Shown here in pieces: positions 33,672 to 42,135 of a stretch of DNA of 64,000 bases. The translations under genes were made by a program, and so were the position numbers. Origin of the DNA: Fen-1273 sp963837815 (GTDB taxonomy: Bacteria > Bacteroidota > Ignavibacteria > UBA10030 > UBA6906); NCBI GenBank assembly GCA_963837815.1, contig CAWIOS010000013.1, positions 992,001 to 1,056,000 on the forward strand. The letters are read 5' to 3'. The first letter of the stretch is position 1. Every line of letters begins with the position of its first letter. Under the pieces are notes generated by a model. That model was not told where the DNA came from, did not search any database, and saw only the letters and a program-made list of their open reading frames with translations.

Positions 33672-34637
33672 ATGCTCGCCGCTCTCACATACCGGCGGAC
33701 GTCCGCCGCACTCCCGGCACTGCTTCTCGCGCTTGTCGCTCCTCCTGCCGCAACCGCTCAGGAGACGACCGCGTTTGCATTCCTCCGGAACGACGTCGGC
33801 GCACGCGCCGCCGCCATGGCAGGGAGCGTCACGGCGGTCACCGGCGACCCGACGCTCATGTTCTACAATCCCGCATCGATCGGGACGCTCACAACACCCT
33901 CGGGCTCGGCAGGTTTCTTCAAGCATCTTCTCGATATTAACGCGGGATACGTCGCCTACGGCCAGGAGATCGCCGGATTCGGCAGCGTCGGCGCCGGTGT
34001 CATCTACACGAACTACGGTTCATTCGACGGGGCCGACGACTTCGACAACCCCACGGGAACGTTCTCGGCATCGGACCTCGCATTCTCCGCGGGATATTCG
34101 AACACGCTTGAAGAAAACGTCTACTACGGCGGGGCTGTAAAATTCATCTACTCGTCGATCGCCGGGTACCATGCCACCGCGCTCGCGGCCGACGCCGGGA
34201 TCCTCTACAAAATCCCCGCGAGCCGTCTTACGCTGGGGGCAAGCCTCAGGAACATCGGCAGCGAGACGTCCACCTATGACGGGGTGAATGAAACCCTCCC
34301 GCTCGATTTCGCCGTCGGGGCATCCGTTGTTCCCCGCGGCCTTCCCCTTCTTCTGAACGTCGACTTTCACCGGCTCAACGAAAATCCCGGCACATTCCTC
34401 GACCGGTTCAGCGCATTCACCGTCGGCGGAGAATTCACGCTCTCGAGCGTCTTCCGGGCCCGGTTCGGCTTTAACAACCAGTCGCGGAAGGACCTCCAGA
34501 CGGGAACCGCGTCCGGCCTTGCCGGGTTCTCCGCGGGGCTCGGGATCACCGTATCCGGCACCGTCGTCGACTACGCGCTCTCGTCGCTCGGCGTGATCGG
34601 CAACCTGCACAGGATCTCGGTCAGCACCACATTCTGA
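33672..34637 (+). CDS. porQ: PorQ-like type IX secretion outer-membrane protein
   Basis: A 321-residue beta-barrel-type protein with a signal peptide ending near ATAQE. The N-terminal block TTAFAFLRNDVGARAAAMAGSVTAVTGDPTLMFYNPASI is typical of the PorV/PorQ (FadL-like) family. DINAGYVAYGQEIAG, YTNYGSFDGADDFDNPTGTFSASDLAFSAGYS and AADAGILYKIP point to PorQ, which works with the PorU/PorV/PorZ attachment complex that anchors type IX secretion cargo. No other por gene is present. GTG 33666 is an alternative start; both lie right at the predicted transcription start. Confidence 0.82.
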   Translation: MLAALTYRRTSAALPALLLALVAPPAATAQETTAFAFLRNDVGARAAAMAGSVTAVTGDPTLMFYNPASIGTLTTPSGSAGFFKHLLDINAGYVAYGQEIAGFGSVGAGVIYTNYGSFDGADDFDNPTGTFSASDLAFSAGYSNTLEENVYYGGAVKFIYSSIAGYHATALAADAGILYKIPASRLTLGASLRNIGSETSTYDGVNETLPLDFAVGASVVPRGLPLLLNVDFHRLNENPGTFLDRFSAFTVGGEFTLSSVFRARFGFNNQSRKDLQTGTASGLAGFSAGLGITVSGTVVDYALSSLGVIGNLHRISVSTTF

Positions 34638-34643
34638 TTTCTC

Positions 34644-35393
34644 CTAGCGCATCCCCGACGGCGCGAGGAGCGCCTTTCCCGCCCAGAAGAGGAGCATCCC
34701 CCCGAACACAAGGAGCGGGATCACCCTGTTTTTCGAGTGATTGATCTCGGGAATCAGGTCACTCGCGCCGACGTACGTGGAGGCGCCGGCGGAAAACGCG
34801 AACGCGATCCCCACCACCCGTCCGCTCACCCCCGAAAGTACGAACACGCTCAGTATGCCGAGCATCGTCGCAACCCCGATGGCAAGGGAGGCGAGGAACG
34901 CGGTCTGCCGCTTCCGTTCCGCCGCGAGCATCACCGACGCGATCGTGAGTCCCTCGGGGATCTTGTGGAGAAGGACAGCGAAGAAGATGAGGAGCCCGAG
35001 CGTGAAGTTGAATTCCATCCCCACCGAGATCGCAAACCCGTCGAAAAACGCGTGGATGAAAAGTCCCGCGAACGTCGAGAGGCTTGCCGCCGGGGAAACC
35101 ATCACGTCGGTGTGCGTCTCCTCGCCGAAATGAAGATGCCCCACGATCGTGTGCTCGAAGAAATGAAGGAGGGCGTATCCCAGGAGCATGAACAGGGACG
35201 CTTCTCCCCCCACCGAGCGGAAACTCTCCGGAACGAGCTCCAGGAATACGAGCGCAAGTATGAATCCCGCCCCGAGCGCCAGCAGGTATTCCTGGACGCT
35301 CCGGGGCCACTGCCTGCGCATGAGAAGGAGGCTCCCGCCGGCGATCTCCGCGGCCGCGGCGACGAGCCCGAACATGATGATCGTGAATGTCAT
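34644..35393 (-). CDS. ZIP-family metal transporter
   Basis: A 249-residue membrane protein with about eight helices. The metal-path helices carry FIHAFFDGFAISVG (helix IV) and LLHKIPEGLTIASVML (helix V), matching ZIP/GufA-type transporters of zinc or other divalent metals. A loop with HTIVGHLHFGEETH is histidine-rich, also typical. The start at ATG 35393 (MTFTIIMFGLV) is chosen because the upstream frame has no family similarity. It lies 16 bases after the TPR gene. Confidence 0.9.
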   Translation of the reverse strand: MTFTIIMFGLVAAAAEIAGGSLLLMRRQWPRSVQEYLLALGAGFILALVFLELVPESFRSVGGEASLFMLLGYALLHFFEHTIVGHLHFGEETHTDVMVSPAASLSTFAGLFIHAFFDGFAISVGMEFNFTLGLLIFFAVLLHKIPEGLTIASVMLAAERKRQTAFLASLAIGVATMLGILSVFVLSGVSGRVVGIAFAFSAGASTYVGASDLIPEINHSKNRVIPLLVFGGMLLFWAGKALLAPSGMR

Positions 35394-35409
35394 ACCGGAG
35401 GTTATCCTC

Positions 35410-36585
35410 TCAGCGGGTGTAGGGTGAGTCGAGATACTGCTTCGCCAGATCGCGCGAATCCTGGTAGTTGGCCATCTCCCTGACCTTGCGGTACTCCTCG
35501 ACCGCCAGGTCTCTCCTCCCCTCAAGATCGTACACCATGCCCATCTTCAGGTTCGCCATCGCCATGAACCCGGAAGCCTCCCCCCTGTCGATCTGCCGCG
35601 AGATCGCGTCGCACCGCTCGAAGTGGCCGAGCGCCTCGTCAAACTTCCTCGCGAGCATCGCCGCCATGCCGCAGTAGTATTCCGCCTCGCGCTCCACGGG
35701 AGGCGTGTATCCGCGCATTCCGCTGCGCGCCCGGGCGATGATTTCCGCGAACTCACTCCGCGCAGTCTGCCAGTTGTTCACCGCGACGAATGCCCGCCCC
35801 GCGTACCGGTGGAACACCATGTTGGCGGGGAACTTCGCGTGCAGATCGACAGCGAGCGCGAGGGTGCGCGCAAAGTCCTTTTCATAGAAATACTCGATCT
35901 GGAGAAGGAAATACTCCGCCTCGACGGAGGCGTACTTTCCCTTTTCGGACGCGGTCTCGAGCTCCCGCAGCCCCTTCTGCCTGTCGCCCGCCGGGAGGAA
36001 GAGCGTGAGCGGCTTCACGAAGGGGTACTCCGAGGGGATGACGTCGGCGTAGTAGTCATAGATGCCGGCGCCGAGAAGGACGTCCGAGTTTCCCGGATCG
36101 AGGTCGAGCGCCTGGCGCACGAGCGGGAGGGCCTTCTTCCCCGCGCTCGCCGCGCCCAGGTAATCGTTCCGGTGGAATTTCAGCCGCCCTTCAAAACCTA
36201 TCGCCCCCCCCTTGAAGAATATCGCGTTGACGTCATCCGGGCGTTTCTCGAGGAGAGAATCGCACATCCCGATGACCCCGTCAAGCGCGGCGTAGAACCG
36301 GGCGTCGTTCGATTCGTCGTCGATATCGATCATGATCCTCCACCACTCGACCATGGCGAGGAAGAAATACCCGGCGGGGTCGCCGGGCCTCATCCGGGTG
36401 AGCTCGCGGAATTCCTTCTCCGCGTTCTCGAACTCGAGGTTATAGACGTGCGCGATTCCGTTCCTTGCAAGCGATTCGAACGGGACGTCGGGGGCTCCTC
36501 CCCCCGCCCGGAGAACGGAAGGGAACAACACACTGAGAATCAACACGGCACGGCGGGCGCGTCCGGCAGGTCCGCTCGTCATCAC
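35410..36585 (-). CDS. Tetratricopeptide-repeat exported protein
   Basis: A 391-residue protein with an N-terminal signal sequence (ARRAVLILSVLFPSVLRAGGG). Several helical repeats of TPR type can be seen: HVYNLEFENAEKEFRELTRMRPGDPAGYFFLAMVE, ALPLVRQALDLDPGNSDVLLGAGIYDYY, and GMVYDLEGRRDLAVEEYRKVREMANYQDSRDLAKQYL. It is probably periplasmic, as a protein-interaction scaffold. It overlaps the CPBP protease gene by four bases. Similar proteins occur in Ignavibacteria without known role. Confidence 0.75.
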   Translation of the reverse strand: MMTSGPAGRARRAVLILSVLFPSVLRAGGGAPDVPFESLARNGIAHVYNLEFENAEKEFRELTRMRPGDPAGYFFLAMVEWWRIMIDIDDESNDARFYAALDGVIGMCDSLLEKRPDDVNAIFFKGGAIGFEGRLKFHRNDYLGAASAGKKALPLVRQALDLDPGNSDVLLGAGIYDYYADVIPSEYPFVKPLTLFLPAGDRQKGLRELETASEKGKYASVEAEYFLLQIEYFYEKDFARTLALAVDLHAKFPANMVFHRYAGRAFVAVNNWQTARSEFAEIIARARSGMRGYTPPVEREAEYYCGMAAMLARKFDEALGHFERCDAISRQIDRGEASGFMAMANLKMGMVYDLEGRRDLAVEEYRKVREMANYQDSRDLAKQYLDSPYTR

Positions 36586-37502
36586 ACCCGGCCCCCTTCC
36601 CCGTTGCGGGGAACAAGATCTTCGATGGAATCAAGCGTCACGATCCCCGCGGGGGCTTTGAGGAACCCGGCTTTCAATATGTACCAGAGACACGTGACAA
36701 GGGCGATCGTCGCCAGCACGCCCCCTTCCGGACCGAACTCCCCTCCGCCGATCCATGCCGGACCCGACTGCGCGGCGCATACGAGCGCACTGCCCGGGTC
36801 GAGCACGCCGCTCGTGGGGAGCCCGAACAGCGTCGTCTGCGAAAAATTCCAGGCGAAGTGGACGCCGAAGGGGAGCCACAGGCTCCGGGTCTTCATGTAC
36901 GCAAACGAGAACAGTATGCCGGAAAGGACGACGTTGCAGAGCGACAACACCGTGAAATGCGGGTTCTGCAGGTGGGCCATTCCGAACACGATCGCCATCA
37001 ATATCGTCGCCGGAAGAAACGTCACCGCCTGTATCAGCGTCTGAAACGCGTACCCCCGGAAAAGGAGCTCCTCTGCGATCGCTCCCGCGCCAAACGAGAG
37101 GAGCGAGAGCCCGGCCACCCCCAGCGCCCGGGCCGGACCGAGGCCGGCGGAGGAGGGGGAAACGTATCCCAGCGCCACTTCAACGGCGTATATCCCCGCC
37201 ATCATCAGAAACCCCAGAAGGCATCCGGCGCCGAGTTCCCGTAGCGTGCCGTCGTGGATCCAGAGCCCCACGGCGCGCATGGGTTTCATGTTCACGTAGC
37301 GGGTGAGCGTCCAGGTGGCGGCAAGCGCGGCGATGAGAAGGAGGAACCGTTCGGCCACAGGGCTTTCGATCCCAGCGGCGCGCAGCGGGTAGACCGCCGC
37401 CGTGACGAAAAACAGGACCAGACACATGAACGCGGCGACCCTCCACCCTCCGCGGATGTCGCCGTGCCTGTCGAAGAGAAGGTTCCTCACAATGCCGATC
37501 AT
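36582..37502 (-). CDS. CPBP-family intramembrane metalloprotease
   Basis: A 306-residue membrane protein with about eight helices. The CAAX-protease/bacteriocin-processing (Abi) motifs are GAIAEELLFRGYAFQTL (EExxxR), the FGMAHLQN histidine, and the final GVHFAWNFSQ. The substrate is unknown. It overlaps the lipoprotein gene before it and the TPR gene after it by four bases each. Confidence 0.88.
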   Translation of the reverse strand: MIGIVRNLLFDRHGDIRGGWRVAAFMCLVLFFVTAAVYPLRAAGIESPVAERFLLLIAALAATWTLTRYVNMKPMRAVGLWIHDGTLRELGAGCLLGFLMMAGIYAVEVALGYVSPSSAGLGPARALGVAGLSLLSFGAGAIAEELLFRGYAFQTLIQAVTFLPATILMAIVFGMAHLQNPHFTVLSLCNVVLSGILFSFAYMKTRSLWLPFGVHFAWNFSQTTLFGLPTSGVLDPGSALVCAAQSGPAWIGGGEFGPEGGVLATIALVTCLWYILKAGFLKAPAGIVTLDSIEDLVPRNGEGGRV

Positions 37503-38323
37503 GCGTAGGGGAGCCCCGGGACTTTTTGAAGCGATATGCGCACCTCGATCGAGCGGGTCGGGTAGCTCCCGCCGGGGAGTATATGCACATGGACGCGGAC
37601 GTAGTTGATCTCGCCCGTGTTCCCCACCGCTTTCACGTAATAGATCGTATCGTCCGCGATCGTGACCGTACTAAGCGAAAACGTGTTGTCCGCGGGAAAC
37701 GACGTCAGGGGAGCGTTCAGATCCGTGGACGCCGTGGTGACCGTCGAGAACAGCGTCCCGTGCCACCCCGGGTTGTACTGGCTTGCGGCGATGAGCTGCA
37801 GCGGCGAGCCGGCGGGACCCCAGAGATAGAAATCAAGCGTGGAATCCGCGTTGACGTCGGTGAGGCTCACCGCCGTCGGGTTCGACGTGCCCGTCCCCAC
37901 GTCAACGCCGGGGCTTCCTGTCTGTGCGGGGGAATTGTATTCGGTCACAACGATGGGGACCGCGTCAAAACGCCACGCGGGAGCCCACGTGATCGAGGCG
38001 GGGTCGCTCGGAGAGCTCCCTTTCTGGAGCGAACGGATCGAGAACGTCGTCGCGCCCCGCGCAAGCGGCCCTGCGGTCCACTGGAGGGCTGAACGCGGGA
38101 GCGTATCGGACACGTTTCCCCAGTACAGGGCATATCCCGTGAACGACGTCTCCGCGGCGGCCGCCGGAGCCGTCCAGCTCAGGCTCACGTGGGCGCTGTC
38201 CACGGAGAGTGCCGAGAGATTCCCTGGGCCCCTCAGGAGCGACGTCCCCGCGGGACCCGCGAGATTGTTTCCACACCCCTCGCACAGAATTGCCGCTGCG
38301 ACAACACCGAGCAGACACTTCAT
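37499..38323 (-). CDS. Fibronectin type III-like lipoprotein
   Basis: A 274-residue protein starting MKCLLGVVAAAILCEGCGNNLAG: a short signal with cysteines at about 14 and 17, so probably a lipoprotein although the box is not classic. Residues about 35-115 look like a fibronectin type III domain (GNLSALSVDSAHVSLSWTAP, YALYWGNVSD). The C-terminal half is beta-rich and unrecognised. A GGGGGG ribosome site precedes the ATG. It lies 37 bases after glyS in the same direction. Confidence 0.7.
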   Translation of the reverse strand: MKCLLGVVAAAILCEGCGNNLAGPAGTSLLRGPGNLSALSVDSAHVSLSWTAPAAAAETSFTGYALYWGNVSDTLPRSALQWTAGPLARGATTFSIRSLQKGSSPSDPASITWAPAWRFDAVPIVVTEYNSPAQTGSPGVDVGTGTSNPTAVSLTDVNADSTLDFYLWGPAGSPLQLIAASQYNPGWHGTLFSTVTTASTDLNAPLTSFPADNTFSLSTVTIADDTIYYVKAVGNTGEINYVRVHVHILPGGSYPTRSIEVRISLQKVPGLPYA

Positions 38324-38360
38324 GGTCCCCCCTTTCGCGGTGATTGTTTGTCTCCCGTTT

Positions 38361-39692
38361 CTACAGGGTCTTCTCCCTGATGTACGCGGCAAGGTCGCTC
38401 TCTCCGACGCGTTCCTGAGCCATCGAATCGCGTTCGCGCACGGTCACCGTGCGGTCCACAAGCGTCTGGGAGTCCACAGTGATGCAGAACGGCGTCCCCG
38501 CCTCGTCCTGGCGCCTGTAGCGCCTTCCGACGGCGCCGCTTTCGTCATAGAACACGCGGAAGTGGGGACGGAGAGACGCGACGATCCCGCGCGCGATCCC
38601 CGGCATACCGTCCCTGTTGACGAGGGGGAAGACGGCGGCTTTGACCGGGGCGAGCCGCGGGTGCAGGCCCAGCACCACGCGCGTCTCCGTCTTTCCGTCC
38701 GCGGTCGGCGCCTCCTCTTCCCGGTAGGCGTCAACAAGGAACGCCATGAACGACCGGCTCGCCCCCGCGGACGTTTCGATGATGAACGGCGTGTACCTCT
38801 CGTTCGTCTGCTCGTCGAAGAACGTCATCGACTTTCCCGAGAACTTCTCGTGCCGTGTGAGATCAAAATCCGACCTGTTGTGAATCCCCTCGATCTCCCC
38901 CCAACCGAACGGGAATTCATATTCGATATCGTACGCGTCCCGGGCGTAGTGCGCCAGCTCCCACGCGTCGTGACGATGAAAATGCATCTTCTCCTTCTTC
39001 ATCCCGAGCGATTGATACCACCGGAAGCGTTCCCCTTTCCAGTACTCGAACCACTTTTCGTCTGATCCCGGGCGGACGAAGAACTGCATCTCCATCTGCT
39101 CGAACTCCCTCGTCCGGAAGAGGAAATTCTTCGTGTTGATCTCGTTTCGGAACGCCTTCCCGATCTGTGCGATGCCGAACGGGGGGCGCTGGCGCGACGC
39201 CCCCTGCACGTTGAGAAAATTCACGAAAATCCCCTGCGCCGTCTCCGGGCGGAGATACACGACGGAGGAGGAATCCTCCACGGGACCGATAAACGTTTTG
39301 AACATGAGGTTGAACCGGCGCGCCTCGGTGAATTTCCCGTCCGCCTGGCACCGTGAAGCAGGCCGTCCCTTGTACGCCGGGCTGCCGCAGGGGGCGTCGC
39401 CGATCTGGTCCGCCCGGAACCGCGCCTTGCATTCCCTGCAGTCGACCATGGGATCCGTGAAATTCTCGACGTGTCCCGACGCCTCCCATACGCGCGGGTG
39501 CATCAGTATCGAGGCATCGATCCCCTCGACGTCCTCCCTCGACGTCATCGCCTGCCACCACCGGTCCTTGATGTTCCGGAGAAGCTCGACGCCGAGCGGG
39601 CCATAATCCCAGCAGCCGTTCAGCCCCCCGTAGATTTCGCTCGACTGGAAGACATATCCCCGGCGCTTGCAGAGGGAGACGATCTTCTCCAT
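38361..39692 (-). CDS. glyS: Glycine--tRNA ligase (single-chain alpha2 type)
   Basis: A 443-residue class II synthetase of the homodimeric kind found in archaea, Gram-positives and Bacteroidota. Motifs: SLCKRRGYVFQSSEIYGGLNGCWDYGPLGVELLRNIKDRWW, motif 2 AQIGKAFRNEINTKNFLFRTREFEQMEMQFF, and motif 3 ETSAGASRSFMAFLVDAY. The C-terminal anticodon domain has RRQDEAGTPFCITVD. Length is normal. Confidence 0.96.
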   Translation of the reverse strand: MEKIVSLCKRRGYVFQSSEIYGGLNGCWDYGPLGVELLRNIKDRWWQAMTSREDVEGIDASILMHPRVWEASGHVENFTDPMVDCRECKARFRADQIGDAPCGSPAYKGRPASRCQADGKFTEARRFNLMFKTFIGPVEDSSSVVYLRPETAQGIFVNFLNVQGASRQRPPFGIAQIGKAFRNEINTKNFLFRTREFEQMEMQFFVRPGSDEKWFEYWKGERFRWYQSLGMKKEKMHFHRHDAWELAHYARDAYDIEYEFPFGWGEIEGIHNRSDFDLTRHEKFSGKSMTFFDEQTNERYTPFIIETSAGASRSFMAFLVDAYREEEAPTADGKTETRVVLGLHPRLAPVKAAVFPLVNRDGMPGIARGIVASLRPHFRVFYDESGAVGRRYRRQDEAGTPFCITVDSQTLVDRTVTVRERDSMAQERVGESDLAAYIREKTL

Positions 39693-39780
39693 GACTCCCG
39701 TTCCCCCCGGACCGCGCGCCTCCTTCGGTTTTCCCTGAGATTTCTCGCTCGTAATGAATGTGCTCCTTTCACGTACGTGT

Positions 39781-40230
39781 TCAGCGGCCGGCGTCGGGCG
39801 CGAACGAAAGGCTTCGTACCGTCACTCCGCCGCAGACGATGTGCATCGTAACGCTGTTTTCTTTCGAACGCTCGGTGGCGACGACCCCCGCCCCGAACGG
39901 GGCGATCCCGGAGGAGAGTGCATGGTTGAATTCAAGGCTCCGGAATCCGGGACCGACGGGGATCTTCTCCTCGATCCTCCCCGTCGGCTCTCCCGCCGCG
40001 GTCGCTTTCCAGGTCCGGATGAGGCCCCTGTCGATTCCGTAGAGCGGGCAGAGGCTGTCGATCGCCCGTGCTATACCCGCCTCGGCCGACCGGCGGGCGG
40101 CGGGAGTTTCCGCGCGGGAAGTCCCGCCGGCGATTTTCCCCGCGGCCGTCAGCGCAAGCGCGCACAGGGCCAGTCCCGACGCGATCAGGAGCCGGCTGCG
40201 CAGCGCGGCGGAGAGGGGCGGGGGGGTCAT
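39781..40230 (-). CDS. Small protein with one membrane helix, unknown
   Basis: A 149-residue protein I do not recognise. The N-terminus has one hydrophobic segment (SRLLIASGLALCALALTAAG), a membrane anchor or signal peptide. The rest is a compact domain with YGIDRGLIRTWKATAAGEPTGRIEEKIPVGPGFRSLEFNHALSSGIAPFG and a beta-rich end. It overlaps the enoyl-CoA hydratase gene by four bases, so it is probably a real, co-translated gene. Confidence 0.6.
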   Translation of the reverse strand: MTPPPLSAALRSRLLIASGLALCALALTAAGKIAGGTSRAETPAARRSAEAGIARAIDSLCPLYGIDRGLIRTWKATAAGEPTGRIEEKIPVGPGFRSLEFNHALSSGIAPFGAGVVATERSKENSVTMHIVCGGVTVRSLSFAPDAGR

Positions 40231-41009
40231 GAATTTGTAAACCGCGGTTTCCGCTTCCCGAGGAACGCCGCGGTCCCCTCCCGGAAGTCGTTCGTCCCGC
40301 AGCAGAGGCCGAAGAGAGATGCCTCGAGTTTTTCCCCCTCGCCCAGCGGGACCTCCTCCGTCATGTTCACCGCCTTGAGCGCCATCCTGACGGCAACCTG
40401 ACCGACGGAGGCGATGACCGCGGCCATCGCCCGGGCGCGGGTCATAAGCTCACCCGGGGAAAAAACGCGGCTCACGAGCCCGCCGGCGAGCGCTTCCTGT
40501 GCGTCGATCTGCACACCGGTGAGTATCATTTCCATCGCCCTTCCCCTTCCGACGAGCCGCGCCAGGCGCTGCGTCCCCCCGTATCCGGGGATGATCCCCA
40601 GATTGACCTCGGGCTGCCCGAACCTGGCAGTCGATGAGGCGATGCGAATGTGGCAGGCGAGGGCAATCTCCAACCCTCCGCCGAGCGCGTAGCCGTTGAC
40701 CGCGGCGATCACGGGCTTCCCCAGGTTGGCGATCGCGTCGAACACCGACTGCCCTTCTTCGGAGAACGCCTTTCCGCTTGCGGCGTCCAGCGCCGACAGC
40801 TCGCCGATGTCCGTCCCCGCGACGAAGGCTTTTTCCCCCGCCCCGGTGAGTATGACGACGTCCACCGCCGGGTCGTTCTTCAGCGCGGCGAAGCAGTCGC
40901 GGATGTCGGCCTTCGCCCGAGCGTCCAGCGCATTGAGCTTCTCCGGCCGGTTGATCGTCACCGTCGCTATCCTGTCCGTCACTTCCGTCAGCAATGTCGT
41001 GTAAGCCAT
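40227..41009 (-). CDS. Enoyl-CoA hydratase/isomerase family protein
   Basis: A 260-residue crotonase-fold enzyme. It has ITLNRPEKLNALD-type start (VTINRPEKLNALDARAKAD), the oxyanion-hole segment KAFVAGTDIGEL, ALGGGLEIALACHIRIAS with the first catalytic Glu, and PEVNLGIIPGYGGTQRLARLVGRGRAMEMILTG with the second. Both glutamates indicate a true hydratase of 2-enoyl-CoA. Start ATG 41009 has GGGAGG just upstream. No other beta-oxidation genes are adjacent. Confidence 0.92.
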   Translation of the reverse strand: MAYTTLLTEVTDRIATVTINRPEKLNALDARAKADIRDCFAALKNDPAVDVVILTGAGEKAFVAGTDIGELSALDAASGKAFSEEGQSVFDAIANLGKPVIAAVNGYALGGGLEIALACHIRIASSTARFGQPEVNLGIIPGYGGTQRLARLVGRGRAMEMILTGVQIDAQEALAGGLVSRVFSPGELMTRARAMAAVIASVGQVAVRMALKAVNMTEEVPLGEGEKLEASLFGLCCGTNDFREGTAAFLGKRKPRFTNS

Positions 41010-41070
41010 GGCCTCCCAGGGACCTCCTGTTCTTCGAACGCCGGGACCCATCCCGGGCGCCGGTTGTACG

Positions 41071-42135
41071 TCAGACGAGTTCGACCCTGCTCTGATCGCC
41101 GATCATGAACCTGTGCACGCGCGGTTTCCCGGTTCCCTCGACGATCTCGACGTCGTTTCCCAGTATGCACCCTTCGAGACGAATGCCGACGTTGGCGACC
41201 CGGCAGTCCCTGAGTATGATGCTGTACTCGACTTCGCTCCCCTTGACCGTCGTGTTGTTGCCGATCGAGGAAAACGGGCCGATGTAGGAATCCTCCACGA
41301 GACACCCTTCGCCGATGATCGCGGGACCGCGGATGACGCTGTTGATGATGCGCGCTCCCTTTTCGATAACGACCTTCCCCGCCACCGTCGACCGGGAATC
41401 GACCTCCCCACGGAGGGCGGGGGTAATGTTGTCGAGAACGAGACGGTTCGCCTCGAGGAGGTCGGTGGGCTTCCCCGTGTCCTTCCACCAGCCGGTGATC
41501 TCCGCGTACCCGACGTTCATCCCGTTCCGTATCATGTACTGGTGCGCGTCAGATATCTCGAGCTCCCCGCGCGCGCTCGGGGCGATGCTTCTGACCGCTT
41601 CGAATATCCGGCTGTCGTAGAGGTAAATCCCGGCCACCGCATAGCTGCTTTTCGGATGGAGGGGTTTTTCCTCCACGGAGACGATCTTCCCGTCCCTGAT
41701 CTCGGGGACGCCGAACCGTTCCGGGTCCTTCACCTTCGCAAGCGTGAGGAAGCAGTTGCAGTTGCTCTTCTCGAATTCGTCGATGAACCGTTTCACCCCC
41801 CCGACGACCATATTGTCGCCGAGATAGAATATGAACCGGTCGCGGCCGATGAACGGCTCCCCGAGCGCGACGACCTGCGCGAGACCACCGGGAGACTGCT
41901 GGGGGATGTACGTGATCGCGACCCCCCACCGCTCCCCGCTCCCTATTGCGTCGGGTACCTCGCTCGAGTCCGCATTCACGACGATCCCGATCTCCCGTAT
42001 CCCCGCGCTTGCCGCGGCCTCGATCGCGTAGTACAGGATCGGCTTGTTGGCGATCGGGATCAGGTGCTTGTTCCGTGTGTGTGTAATCGGACGGAGGCGC
42101 GTCCCGCGTCCGCCGCTGGCGATGAGCGCTTTCAC
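41071..42135 (-). CDS. Glucose-1-phosphate thymidylyltransferase, long form
   Basis: A 354-residue sugar nucleotidyltransferase: GGRGTRLRPITHTRNKHLIPIANKPILYY is the nucleotide-binding signature, with FYLGDNMVVGG as the metal site. From about residue 245 a left-handed beta-helix follows (VVIEKGARIINSVIRGPAIIGEGCLVEDSYIGPFSSIG). This matches the long RmlA-like family that makes dTDP-glucose or a related activated sugar for surface polysaccharides. The other rml genes are not here. It overlaps the DUF2520 gene by four bases. Confidence 0.9.
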   Translation of the reverse strand: MKALIASGGRGTRLRPITHTRNKHLIPIANKPILYYAIEAAASAGIREIGIVVNADSSEVPDAIGSGERWGVAITYIPQQSPGGLAQVVALGEPFIGRDRFIFYLGDNMVVGGVKRFIDEFEKSNCNCFLTLAKVKDPERFGVPEIRDGKIVSVEEKPLHPKSSYAVAGIYLYDSRIFEAVRSIAPSARGELEISDAHQYMIRNGMNVGYAEITGWWKDTGKPTDLLEANRLVLDNITPALRGEVDSRSTVAGKVVIEKGARIINSVIRGPAIIGEGCLVEDSYIGPFSSIGNNTTVKGSEVEYSIILRDCRVANVGIRLEGCILGNDVEIVEGTGKPRVHRFMIGDQSRVELV

